Shown piece after piece: positions 1 to 10,098 of a DNA stretch of 64,000 nt. Both the position numbers and the translations under genes were made by a program. The notes beneath the pieces were generated by a model. That model searched no databases, was not told where the DNA came from, and worked only from the letters and a program-made list of their open reading frames with translations. Source of the stretch: Cinclus cinclus (lineage: Eukaryota; Chordata; Aves; Passeriformes; Cinclidae); contig NW_026912131.1 of assembly GCF_963662255.1 (NCBI RefSeq), positions 248,001 to 312,000 of the forward strand. The letters are read 5' to 3'. Numbering within the stretch: the stretch's first letter is position 1; every line of letters starts with the position of its first letter.

Positions 1-2499
1 CAAGGCAAACACCTGGGCAATGCAGAGGCTAGGGATAACTCTGGGTGGAGAAGCTGTTCTGTGTCTTGGACGATGGATGGTGCCAGCCCCCTGAAGGAGC
101 AGCCAAGACAAGTGCTTCAAGCTGACATGTCCTGCCCTTTGCTGCTGTCAGAAACACACGGGACAGATTTGCTGCCACAGGTCCACCAGACTTGATCCAG
201 GAACAATGGAGGGCCGTGCATTGGTAGGGAACAGCCTGCAGCAAGGGCAAAGCAGGATCTTCTAGCAGCAAAGCCTGAGCCTGTGAAGAGGGCCACCTCC
301 TCAGCAGACACCATAGTGCTTCCCTCCAGCTCTGAATGTCGGCCACAAGTGCGTGCTTTTCTTCAGCGCCTGCTGCTTCTTGCTTTCTTCCAAGCCAGTC
401 CAGGATTTAGTTTGGAAGCTCATGCATGTGTCTTTAAGGTGCCTGCATGGAGGAGAGGCATGGCAGCTGTGGCGCAGGCTTCACGTCCCTCTCACAATGG
501 CACCAATGCCACTGACTTGGGATGCCTGCCTTGGGAAGGTGAATCTGCCCTCAGAATGGCCATTGGAGTCAGTCGGGGCCACAGGCTGCAGCTGCAGCTG
601 CCGAGGGTTGCTGTGAGGCTGGCAAGTCAAGAGCAAACCATTGTGGCCAATTCCGCTGAAGCCTTTTGCCAAAGCACATGCAACGGTGCCCACAGCCTGC
701 CCCCTTTTGGCATCGCAGCCGGTGCGGATGCCTCATGGAGCAGGTGCCGGCATTCAGAGTGCTGCTGTTCCTGTGCATGCTCCCGTGCTGTTTGTGTGGG
801 CCCGGAGCCACTGGGGCAGCAGCGACTCAGCAGCCCTGCTCAAGGAGACATGGCCGCCCTCCCTATGGAGGCAGAAGCTCTGAGGGCCCAGAGCTCTGTG
901 TCAGGGGGGCCTCGGTCTCAGCTCCGTGGCCTGGGCAGCCGCCGGGGCCCGGTCTGGCCGCCAGCCCTGCCTGCGCCCACTGCCCTGGCGGCCCCCAGTG
1001 ACTGTGCCCTGGCAGTGCCCCCTTGGCCTCCTTGTCCCCAGCCAGCCCAGCCTGGGCCCCTCGGGGCCATCCCCACCTTCCTGCTGAGGCCCGGCCTCGA
1101 GGACTTCTGCCACAGGCGTGGCAGACTCTCTGGGGAAGCGCCAGTATAGCCAGGCGGAAGGAACAAGGTTGCCCAGGGGCTGCCTGTGGCCTCTGACACC
1201 CAGTTCCTCGGGGCTTCTCACCAGCCCGGCCCCTCAGGGGCCTTCTGTCCCCTAGGAAGCTCCTGTCACCCACTCCTTCCAGCCACGTGGGTCTCGTGCC
1301 TTCACATGGCCTTGGCCTGTCAGGGCCTACGCAGAACCTCATCCCTTTGCTCCCTTCCACCACCCCGTCTCTTCAAGGACTCCCCCAGCCTTGCCATCCT
1401 GCCCGTTTGACCGCCTGAGAGGTGGCCGCAGACTCTGGTGCTGGGCTGTGGAGGGGGCAGAGGGCTGGGTGCTGCCTGGGGAGCCACGGTGCCACCCTGC
1501 TGCACAGCCCATCCAGGCCGGGGCTCCATCCACACTCGGCTTTGGGGCCACAGGAGCCTGGAGCAGAGCCCGCGCTGAAAGGAGTTGAGCAATAATTAAC
1601 TCAAGGATCCATGAATTAAGTATTAAGAGTCAGCAAATATTAATCAGAAGCTTAAGAAGGAAGATGCACTGTAGCCATTTTTAAATCATAGAAACAGCAT
1701 GCACCTTGTTCAGATAAGAGGAGGAAAACCTGTTGAAAACGCTGAACCAGCCAATGAAGGAGTCTGCATGCTTGGCATGCTTTGTGTTTGGTACAGCACA
1801 GGGCCAGGGGGAGTGGTTGTGGCTGTAAATGGGTGTTTGGCCACCACCACAGCCTCATCAGACCCCACGGCTGCAGCCATTCCCTGCCAAAGCCTTCACC
1901 TGGCCCAGCCCATCCTGGCCTCAAGGAATGGGTTCCATCCAGCCCCTGTGCCCACATGCCAGGCTCAAGGGTTTGCAAGAAGTTTTCTCCCAACTTTATG
2001 AAACCTGCACCAAGAGTGTCCCTTTACTGTGCTGTGAAGAGTAAAAAACCCCTCAAGTTTAACTCTACTGCACCTAACGAGGGTTCCATGCACCCCTTAG
2101 CAGAGACCCCACAATAGCCCTGTGTGCCTCAGGAGCTCCAGGCCGAGGTGATGCCACTGAAGAAGATGTGCCCTCAGTCCAGGGATGCTCAGCATGGGCT
2201 CCCCCAGCCCCTCGAGGCCTCGCCCCTGCTCACAGCATCCCCTGCCTGGCTCCTGCCTGCCTGCCCCTGGGCATCCATGGCTGCTCCTGGACATGGAGCT
2301 CAGCCAGTGCTGGTGCTGTGTGGGCTTTGCTGGTGCTACCACCCAGACATAGCTGTGTGCTTTGGTTTAGATTTTGTTTCCTGGCTATTGCACCAAAAAT
2401 GTTTTAATTTGGGTTTGGCAACTTTAATATATTTACCTTTTGTTGTGAAATGGAATTAGGAGTAAAAGCGAAGCAGGCCCAAAACTTAACAGGGGATAA
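1..2499. other. No gene identified; GC-rich DNA
   Basis: The longest open frame (283-1149, 288 codons, plus strand) is rich in Pro, Ala, Gly and Cys, has competing open frames on both strands and no splice or family signal, so I treat it as chance. Bases 2,143-2,215 resemble 9,319-9,390: both hold a stretch around atgtgccctcag and gatgctcagcatgggctcc. That suggests they are pieces of the same local repeat family that includes the membrane protein gene. Confidence 0.5.
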
Positions 2500-3240
2500 A
2501 TAAAAACTTTATTATCAACACAAAGGAAAATAATAATAAATTCAGAATAGATCTTCAGACTACTTTCTCCTTCTTCTTTTCACACTTTAACAACATACAG
2601 AGACATTTCAGTCAATGCCTTTACTTAAAAAATCTTTTTCAGTTCACATCGGGGAGAGGAGTTTCTTCTTGTTCAACTATCGGGATCCTTTTCAAGAGAG
2701 GAAATAACCAGTTCTCTCCTGACTTCACTTTTCTTCATGAACAGCAGCCGCCCGGAGATCTGCAATCGTGATACTCGTCCCACCTTCACAGCCTTCCCAG
2801 AGCTGTGCTTGTGGGCCATGTCAAAGTCATGGGGTTTTACTTTTAAGGATGAGCTACTCAAAGGCAAAAGTTCTCTTCAGCTCTCTTCCCTCTGTTCATA
2901 TTTCATTCCCAGGAACAGAGATCCCCCTTTTTCCCTCGGGGCAAAGGATCTTCCAAAACACTTCCCACCTCACCACACCCGCCATGTCTTTCTCCATGGT
3001 TTCAAGGAATTTTTAGTGTAGCACAGTCCACCCCTGTAACTTAGAAAAAGATTTTTCAGCCAACCTTCATGGTGTCTCCTCATTCTCCTTCCATGTAGAA
3101 ACTTAGCTTTTGCTTCACTGACTTTGGTGTATCCTTTCTGTTCTTTTTCCTTTCACACATGGAAGGATCAAAGGTCTGTAAGTCTTATCTGAGTACTGGA
3201 AAAAGTTAAAAATCTCACACAGAAGTTGCAGGGTTTTGGC
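2500..3240 (-). other. 3'-UTR-like transcript end with AATAAA, minus strand
   Basis: Read on the minus strand this AT-richer block ends in AATAAA (2,508-2,513) followed by a T-rich stretch, as in the 3' end of an mRNA or a processed copy of one. A 64-codon minus-strand frame (2,673-2,867) is the longest and I do not recognise it. There is no intron-like signal. The second copy is at 46,790-47,530 and is almost identical. It could be the last exon of a gene or a retrocopy tail. Confidence 0.35.
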
Positions 3241-3950
3241 CAGGCCATGCTGGAGCTGTGTCAGGATCTCAGGCCGCCCAGGCCGCGCTGGGGGTGGGGG
3301 CGGATGAAAACTGCAGAGTCCAGTCAGAGGAGAAATCGGTGACAAGGCTCTGGCTCCATGGCTGCCCTCCGGTGCCAGCTGCACCCAGCTCCAGCCGCGG
3401 GCCGGGGGTTCTCCCTCTGCCTTGCCCGACAAGCAAAGGCGTGGGGGGCTCTGCCAAACCAGGGCCCAGCTGCCTCCCCCCAGGCCGCGAGGGCGGCTGG
3501 GCGGGCTCGGCCACCCCAGGGCTGCTCTGAACAGGGGCAGGGCAGGGCCCCCCGAGCCGCGGCCACACCGGGGGAGGGCGAGGATCTTAGCAATGGCCTT
3601 TTCTTCTTTTTGGCTATTGGGGCCGCTGGTTGAAAACGGGGCCCAGCAGCCTCCCGAGCCCACCCCTGCCTGGCCCGGGCCGCGTTGGAAGGGGGCCTGG
3701 CCCAGGTTGGGGTTACCTTGTGAGATGTCAGAAATGAAAGAGAGCTTTTCCCGGCGTTTAATTGCTTCAAATGTGATTCACGGAGAGAACTGGCTTTTCC
3801 AATTGGTTTCTCAGGCTGTCAACAGCTAAACCAGCCTCCAATTGGTGCCATCAATTCACAGAGGAAGTTCTCATGGAGAAAAACTTCCTAGTATTCCCTC
3901 CCCTCAGGTGCCTTCAAGATAAAACCAGCACACTGTGACAACTCAATTTC

Positions 3951-3956
3951 TTTATT
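3951..3956 (-). terminator. AATAAA polyadenylation signal of the membrane protein gene
   Basis: Canonical AATAAA on the minus strand, 54 bases after the stop codon, followed by a TG-rich stretch (gttgtcacagtgtg). The short 3' UTR fits a compact gene. The copy in unit 2 is at 48,241-48,246. Confidence 0.6.
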
Positions 3957-6900
3957 TGAACTTGAAACGTGGGCCAATCCCTGCCATGGCAGAGAGGGGC
4001 TGCCCAATTTCAGTCTGGGCTGGGGAGCAGGGCCAGGGGGCTCAGGGGCAGGGGTTCTCGTTTTGGAGGTCTGGGTGCTGGGATGCGCTCAAGACGGGGC
4101 TGCAGCCACACCAGGGCAGATGGGGACAGACGTGAAGAACTGGGAGTCAAGTTCTCACTGCCTGAGCTCTTGGGCGGCTCTTCTGAGTCTGCACAGCAGC
4201 ACCTGTGGAGAGAGGAATGGCTGAGGCCCCAGCTGCCCGTGGCACACAGGGACCCTCCTGCACAGCAGGGCCCAGAGCTGGCAAGGCTCCCCAGCACGGC
4301 TGGAGCTGCCGACACACCTTGGCCCAGCTGGACAGGTGCCCCTCAAGGCCCTGGTGAGCAGGGGATGGCTCTGGGCAGGGTCCCTGGCCAGGAGCGGGCT
4401 CCAGAGCTCGTCTGCCTTTCAAGGGCAATCTGCTCCCTGCTCTTTCTCCTCCCCACCTTGCTCTGCCTCTGCCCGCTGCTCCTGGGGCTGCTCTTGGCCA
4501 CGCAGCCTCAGTGGGAGCCAGCACTGGCTGCAGCCCCAGCGGGCTCCCCAGGACAAGGCCCAGCAATGAAGAGGCCAATTAAAGCACTGGGCAGCAGCAG
4601 AACCCTCAGCAGAGTTTTTTGGACAACCACTGATGATCCAAAACTACACAGCAGCCTCACTAGCAATGTTTCCTGACTATCAGCAGCCTTGAAAAGAAGC
4701 TCTTTGAGGCAGAGATCAGCAAAACACTCACCATTTCCTCTTCCAGCAAAACCAGATTCCGGCAGAACACATCATCAGGAGCACTGCCCCACCAGACACA
4801 ATGGCCACTAACTTATTCAGACAACGGGTTCCCCAGCAGAAAACTCTTCTCGTGCTTTTCCCAAGATTTTCAGCACGTGCTGAGGTGCCAACTGCATCTG
4901 TGGGAGCAGAGGGGAATGTGAGCCCATGCTGGGCTCCACTGCTGAGCTGGCAGCTCAGTGGATACAGCCAGGACGTTCTCTCTTTCCCCCAGAGCTGGGG
5001 CCTGGGGCACCTTGGCAGGCATTGGCACAGGGCTGCTCAGTACCCAAACCCCTGAGACTACATGGGATAATTCCCCAGGGCTGTGTTATTCTTCTCCAGG
5101 CAATATTTCTCAAAATACATGGAAAAGGACAAGGAAAATGCCCAGGGGTTTGGAACTGTTCCAGAACCCACACTTCTCCGCAAATCTGCCCCTCCAGATC
5201 TACCCTTAGACCAGGAAATTCCAGGAGATCTCAGGTTGTGCTTGGCCCGTGGGGTAGATTGGGCTCCCAGTCAGCTGATGGCAAACGCCTTCCTGCAGAG
5301 GCTGGGGAGAAGCTGCAGCCAGGCCAGGCTGGCAAACAGCTCTGCAGGGTGTGACAGCAGCAGCAGCAGCAGCAGCAGGGCAGCGAGGCTGCCATGGATC
5401 CCTCCCTGCTGTGCCGTGTCCAGATATGCAGAGAAAGCCCCCGGCTGCTGAGTCTCAGCAGAAGGCTGAGGGAAATGCACCCACCACGGCGTCTCTCCAG
5501 ATCACTCAGCATCTTGGCCATGTGTTTGGATACCTCCAGGGACTTATTGTCTCCTGTAGGTTTGTACCTCTCTCTTGGTGGAACTTAAGAGGAAGTATTT
5601 CCATTTCAGATGAATGGATCCCATAAAAGTAGTGATCAGCCTGTGGGCTCAGCAGGGACACACTACTCACCCCTGCTATGGGAGCTGGGCTGGTGTGCAG
5701 CAACCTGCAAAGGACCTTGAAAAGTCTTCCCTGCAGACACACCTGTAACTCAATAGCCACAGAAGATTCTGTCACCTGGTTTCTGCCAGGTTGTCAAGGA
5801 TTATTCCTTGGCGAGATGCTGAGAACATACCTGCAGGAGGCTCCAGAGGCTGAAAATCTTCATGAAGCCAAGGTGCTGGAGAAGCCTTCCTAGCACGCTC
5901 ACCTAGAAGGGAGCACAGATGAGAACCATTTCCATGGTGTGCTGGGATCCCCTTCTGCCTTAGGGAACTGGGCATTGCAAGGGGGTCAGGTAAGGCTGTG
6001 GCAGCCAGATGTCAATGGACATGGCCACAGCTGCTGAGGGGCCTGGAGAGCTCTATGGTGGCTCTGGTCACTCTCCACACTCTTTCCATGCCCTTTGCAA
6101 CATCCCTGGAGGGGCAGTTGTAGTACCCAGGGCCGCTGGGGTTTCTGTGAGTCCCCGAGAGGAAACCCTCCCTAAATCCCTGGCAAAAACCGCAGCCGGC
6201 AGTGCCACAATCATCCCTCCCAACCTCCCTCTCTCCTTCTGCTGGGCCAGCTCCCCCAGCCCAAGGGGACAGAGGCCGGCCCTCTCAGGACACACTGGAT
6301 CCCTGCTCTCCCCCTCTGCCCTTTGCCAACCACAGGCATCCCTTGCAAATCCTCCCAGCTTTCAGGCAGTGTCTCCCACAGAGGGACCCCAGCAGGACTG
6401 CTCAGTACCCGAGTGCCCTGAGCCTGCTCGGGATAATTCCTCTGGTTTGTGCCGCTCTTGTCCGGGCTGTGCCCGCGCTGCCAAGCAGCAGAGATGGCAG
6501 CTCAAGGCTCAGCAGGGCTCAGGCCCAGAGGCTCAGCAATTACCTCCTGTGACTGTGCCTGGCTTCACCTCTCTTCCTGTAGCAGAGGCTGGTACAGAAG
6601 CACTGCTTGCTCTGGGAAACTCAGCCTTCTGCACAGTCTCCCGTTCCATCTCTGGACAAAGGAAAAGGGATAGCTGGATCAGATGGAGTTCTTCCCCAAG
6701 GGGAAGATCCCATCTTCAGGAGGCAGTGCTTGTTGAAGTCATGGATATGATTCAGGAAGTTATCCAAACTTTGGTGATGGGACGGGTCCCTCTGTCCTCC
6801 AAACAGCCCTTACACCTGATCTACCCTGAGACCAGCAGATTACAGGAGATCTCAGGGTGTGCATGGTCCATGGTGTAGATTAAGCTCCCTGTCAGCTGAT

Positions 6901-8529
6901 GGCAAATGCCTTCCTGCAGAGGCTGGGGAGAAGCTGCAGCCAGGCCAGGCTGGGAAACAGCCCTGCAGGGTGTGACAGCAGCAGCAGCAGGGCACTGAGG
7001 CTGCCATGAATCCCTTCCTGCTGTGCTGGGCACAGCGTGTCCAGATGTGCAGAGGTAGATCCCGGCTGCTGAGTTTCAGGAGAAGGCTGAGGGAAATGCA
7101 CCCACCTTGTCTTCCCTGCAGCATTTCCTTCAGCATCTGCATCATCCGTTCAGATGGCTCACTGAGTTTCTTGTGTCCTGTAGCTTTCTTCTTTCCCATC
7201 GGAGGACCTTGGAGCAAAGTAGTTCCATTTCCCAGGACTGGATCCCACAACAGCAGTGCTCAGCCTGTGGGCTCAGCAGGGACACACTACTCACCCCTGC
7301 CGTGGGAGCTGGGCTGGTGTGCAGCAACCAGCAAAGGACCTTGAAAAGTCTTCCCTGCAGACACACCTGTAACTCAACAGCCACAGAAGCTTCTGTCATC
7401 TCTGTTGCTCTGCATGGGCAGCTCTGAGCCACAAGAGCTCTGAGGGCATTGCACAGGGCCAGGGCACACACGTGCACAGCTCTGTCCTGGCATCTGCAGC
7501 CATGTCCCCCATGCTGAGCTTTGGGCTCTGAGCTGGCAGCTCCCCCAGAGGGACAGACCTTCACCTACCCTCAGCATCTCCCAGAGGCCCAGTCCTAGAT
7601 GTGGGTTGGGAAGCCTGATCCACTTCATCAACAGGTGCATCTACAAAGAAAGTCAGGGCAGAACAGCTCCCAGCACTGCAGGAGATCTTCCGCCTGCCTG
7701 GGGCTGGCAAAGGAGCCGTGCAAGGCACAGCCCTGCTCCCTTCCCTTCCCTTCCCTTCCCTTCCCTTCCCTTCCCTTCCCTTCCCTTCCCTTCCCTTCCC
7801 TTCCCTTCCCTTCCCTTCCCTTCCCTTCCCTTCCCTTCCCTTCCCTTCCCTTCCCTTCCCTTCCCTTCCCTTCCCTTCCCTTCCCTTCCCTTCCCTTCCC
7901 TTCCCTTCCCTTCCCTTCCCTTCCCTTCCCTTCCCTTCCCTTCCCTTCCCTCTTAGCTCCTCCCCATGAATGCACAGAGCACATGGAAGAAGACACCGGC
8001 ATTGCACATGGGAAGAGGATTGACAGCTAAATGCTCCTTCCTCCCACTGACAGCGATCCCGTGGGATCACCCAGGGCTCCAGAAGGCAGCAAGGCATATA
8101 TTCCAGAATCCATCAAGCCTGACTTGATCTCAACCAAAACTGCATGAGTGAGCTTTAGCCAGATGTGAATGGATATGGCCAGAGCAGCTCAGGGGCCTGG
8201 AAGGGAGCTCGGGGCTGCCTCTTGTCACTCTCCACACTGTTTGCAGGTCCTGTGCAACATCCCTGGACAGGAAACCGCGGCAGCCCAGGGCCCCTGTGGG
8301 CTCCATGTCTCCCTCCCTCCCTCCCTCCCACAGAGGAAAGCCTCCCCAAAGCCCTATGGAAAACCATCCCCAGCGCTTCCTGGGGAGAAGGGGGCGCTGT
8401 CCTGGGAAAGGGGAGCCAGGCCGCCGGCTCACCTGCTCCCTTCCCTCGCCACGGAGCTGCCTGGGCAGCCCTGGCAGGCAGGGCCACTGCCAGGAGGAGC
8501 AGGAGGAAGAGGCGCAGAGCAAGGGCCAT
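3951..8529 (-). CDS. Unrecognised type I membrane protein gene, ten exons (copy 1)
   Basis: Ten exons on the minus strand: 8,529-8,433, 7,640-7,569, 7,354-7,295, 7,207-7,106, 6,651-6,544, 5,902-5,831, 5,730-5,671, 5,583-5,485, 4,897-4,732 and 4,202-4,010. Each has AG acceptor and GT donor, and all inner exons up to the transmembrane exon are symmetric phase 1. Joined they give 1,029 coding bases, 342 residues, with no stop before TGA at 4,010-4,012. Predicted order: signal peptide, three-exon module, 36-residue linker, second three-exon module, one membrane segment, cysteine cluster, proline-rich cytoplasmic tail. AATAAA lies 54 bases beyond the stop. I recognise no family. Symmetric phase-1 exons behind a signal peptide are common in vertebrate cell-surface genes. 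A pseudogene or wrong exon choices remain possible. Confidence 0.6.
4010..4202 (-). CDS. Membrane protein gene exon 10: cytoplasmic tail
   Basis: The acceptor cattcctctctccacag is strong. The first base completes the Trp codon split with exon 9. The tail starts CCCADSEEPPKSSGSE, a triple cysteine right after the membrane that could be palmitoylated (inference), then becomes Ser/Pro-rich and ends at TGA 4,010-4,012. No ITAM or kinase motif is visible. Confidence 0.6.
4732..4897 (-). CDS. Membrane protein gene exon 9: transmembrane segment
   Basis: The acceptor is tgctcccacag and the donor gtgagtg; the exon enters in phase 1 and leaves in phase 2. A basic stretch is followed by LVAIVSGGAVLLMMCSAGIW, about 22 apolar residues, and then FCWKRKW, a positive stop-transfer signal. 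With the signal peptide this gives an N-out, C-in topology. Confidence 0.65.
5485..5902 (-). CDS. Membrane protein gene exons 6-8 (module B)
   Basis: Second copy of the three-exon module: 5,902-5,831 (72 bases, same length and phase as exon 2 but diverged in sequence), 5,730-5,671 (GKTFQGPLQVAAHQPSSHSR, two changes from module A) and 5,583-5,485 (99 bases, with KPTGDNKSLEVSKHMAKML where module A has KATGHKKLSEPSERMMQML). The flanking introns of the two modules are also similar, so the module arose by local duplication. Confidence 0.55.
6544..6651 (-). CDS. Membrane protein gene exon 5: linker
   Basis: A 108-base phase-1 exon between acceptor tttgtccag and donor ggtaatt. It encodes 36 residues rich in Ser, Ala, Glu and Lys, without cysteines. 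No counterpart of this exon is seen next to module B. It is the least certain of the ten exons, because it rests on phase and splice consensus only. Confidence 0.4.
7106..7640 (-). CDS. Membrane protein gene exons 2-4 (module A)
   Basis: Three phase-1 exons. Exon 2 (7,640-7,569, 72 bases) starts after ttctttgtag and encodes an acidic, Ser/Thr/Gln-rich segment. Exon 3 (7,354-7,295, 60 bases) encodes GKTFQGPLLVAAHQPSSHGR. Exon 4 (7,207-7,106, 102 bases) has a basic KKKATGHKK stretch, then a predicted amphipathic helix (MMQMLKEMLQG). The same three-exon layout recurs as module B at 5,902-5,485, with exon 3 nearly identical. Confidence 0.55.
7741..7950 (+). repeat. (TTCCC)n microsatellite, 42 units
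   Basis: Perfect pentanucleotide array of 210 bases. It lies in intron 1 of the minus-strand membrane protein gene, where it reads GGGAA on the sense strand. The copy at 52,031-52,230 has 40 units. Long polypurine-polypyrimidine tracts can form triplexes and slip in replication. Confidence 0.97.
8433..8529 (-). CDS. Membrane protein gene exon 1: signal peptide
   Basis: The start codon at 8,529-8,527 opens MALALRLFLLLLLAVALPAR, a textbook signal peptide: a short basic start, a leucine-rich core and a likely cleavage region at AQA. The exon ends GCAG before gtgagcc, a strong donor, leaving phase 1. It is identical in unit 2 (52,713-52,809). The upstream sequence on the minus strand is a GC-rich probable 5' leader with no in-frame upstream ATG nearby. 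Confidence 0.65.
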
Positions 8530-8699
8530 GGTGCCTTGCCCTCTGCCAGTCCCACAGCTCTTGCTGCCACCGCTGTTCTGACACCGCTATCCCAATGTCA
8601 GCACCACTGCTGCTGCCGCCACTGCTGCCACAACAATTTGTGGTCAAGGACTGACTGGTCGGTGGCTGTGGTGCTGTGCAACCACGGGGCTCTGGGACC

Positions 8700-8765
8700 T
8701 CTGTGACCCCAGAGGCTGCTGTGACCTCAGCCTGCTGTGACCCCAGAGCCTGCTGTGACCTCATG
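8700..8765 (+). repeat. Short tandem repeat with TGTGACC core
   Basis: Four imperfect units of about 15-18 bases built on ctgtgacc(c/t)cag lie about 170 bases upstream of the membrane protein start codon. In unit 2 (52,980-53,045) one unit differs (gagcctgctg in place of gaggctgctg). Confidence 0.6.
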
Positions 8766-8769
8766 GCCT

Positions 8770-9540
8770 TAGCTGTAGCCCCAGAGTGTACCCCCATCTG
8801 TACGAATGGGCTGCCCTGATTGTAAATGTTTTGCTTCATCCAAGGGCCATTGCTTAGCAGAACCTTAGTTCTGCATGCTGACATTGCTGGTCAGGCTGTG
8901 TCCCTGGACATGCTCTTGATGGCTTCCTGGAGCAACAGGGAACAAAGAGACACATATCCCCTTATGCATCCAAAGGAGATTGCTTTAGTATAGAAATCAC
9001 CCCCCCTTTCTACCTTTAATGTCAACCAGACAAAACCAAAACTTTTGAGAAGATGGGCACCCATTGTCTGGCTCAGCTGCTGTCTGCCCATGCATCTTTT
9101 CCCCTCAGTCTGCTTCCCACTGATCTGCTGTCCATGCCTTCCTCCTCATAACTGCCTCTCACTCCCCAGCCAACTTCCAACTGTCCAGCCTGCAGCTGAG
9201 CCTTCCCCACAGGGCCTTCTGGTGAACACAACCCTTAACAACTTTAACAATTAGAATCCCACATCCCACAGCTTCCCTCTTTTCCTGGGCATGTCCCTGG
9301 AGGAGGGCCAGCTTCAGATGATGCCCCTGAAGGAGATGTGCCCTCAGCCCAGGGATGCTCAGCATGGGCTCCTCCAGTCCCTCAGGGCCCATCACTGGTC
9401 AGCCTCTGGGTCAGCAGGGACACTCTACTCACCCCTGCCTTGGGAGCTGGGCCTACGTGACACAACCAGCCCTGGAGCTGGGAATGTTCTCCTTGCAGAG
9501 ACACCTGTAACTCAAGAGCTTCTGTCATGTCTGCTGATGT
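8770..9540 (-). other. Relic of a related exon module; no intact gene
   Basis: Bases 9,397-9,530 resemble 7,255-7,402 and 5,637-5,775, which hold exon 3 and exon 7 of the membrane protein gene with their donors: the same ctcagcagggacac and cacctgtaactcaa blocks occur. The exon equivalent is degenerate and carries a stop. This is probably the remnant of a former neighbouring paralogue cut off by the ERV at about 9.54 kb. The rest of the interval shows nothing I can name. Confidence 0.4.
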
Positions 9541-9544
9541 ACCT

Positions 9545-10098
9545 CTGAGTCTGCATCCTCCTCCTCCTCATCCCTTTCCTGTTTTATGTGGGGAGACCTG
9601 AGCAAATCATCTCCCAGATCTTGTTCCTGGGCCACAGTCTGGTAAATCTTATCTGATTTTGTGCATCTTTGCCCTATACTGCAGGCTGTACAACCATGCT
9701 TCAGCTTCCCTCTCTTAGTCTTATTCTCCTTCTCTAGGGCCAATACCAGAGGGTCCAATGGAGCCCTGAGTCCACAGTCATTCGGGATGATTTTGAAGAG
9801 AGGAAAATGTCCGCATATGCTACCTCTCTCCACTTTCCTTCCCTCCTAAGAAATAGCATGAGCTGTGATAGTGTGATATAATCCAAAGTTCCAGTTGGTG
9901 GCCACTTCACTCCCTCGTCCAATTTATATAAATGCCACCAGTTTTTACAGAATCTGATAATGTCTCTCTTGTTTTCTGTGCCTCCTTGTCCGGAAACATC
10001 TTTCCAATAATAATACAGCCCAATGGACTGGCCTTAGGCATCTCTTTACTTTGCCCAGTTCCCATTATCTTCTCCTTCTTGCCCTGTCCTGTTTCCAT
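9545..10098 (-). pseudogene. Gag-like relic, frameshifted
   Basis: Three short minus-strand frames (10,098-9,907, 9,922-9,734, 9,833-9,525) follow one another with overlaps and together resemble the matrix end of a retroviral Gag, with a Trp-Pro-rich region and a Glu/Asp-rich stretch. The breaks are small indels and stops, shared by both units. No capsid or nucleocapsid region remains. Confidence 0.4.

Noticed and set aside
283..1149. 288-codon plus-strand open frame
   Set aside because: GC-rich DNA with overlapping open frames on both strands, biased composition, no start context, splice sites or family resemblance.
3969..4676. 235-codon plus-strand open frame
   Set aside because: It is antisense to the well-supported last exon and 3' intron of the minus-strand membrane gene and lacks any support of its own.
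5230..5480. Minus-strand frames with CCCCCCCC or poly-Leu (also 6,852-7,101)
   Set aside because: They come from a CAG/CTG run in the intron after exons 4 and 8; the splice donors gtgggtgc lie in front of them and they end in stops soon after.
7561..8097. Long open frames of repeating KGREG or PSLPF across the TTCCC array
   Set aside because: A pentanucleotide repeat stays open in most frames; this is a microsatellite inside an intron, not a coding sequence.
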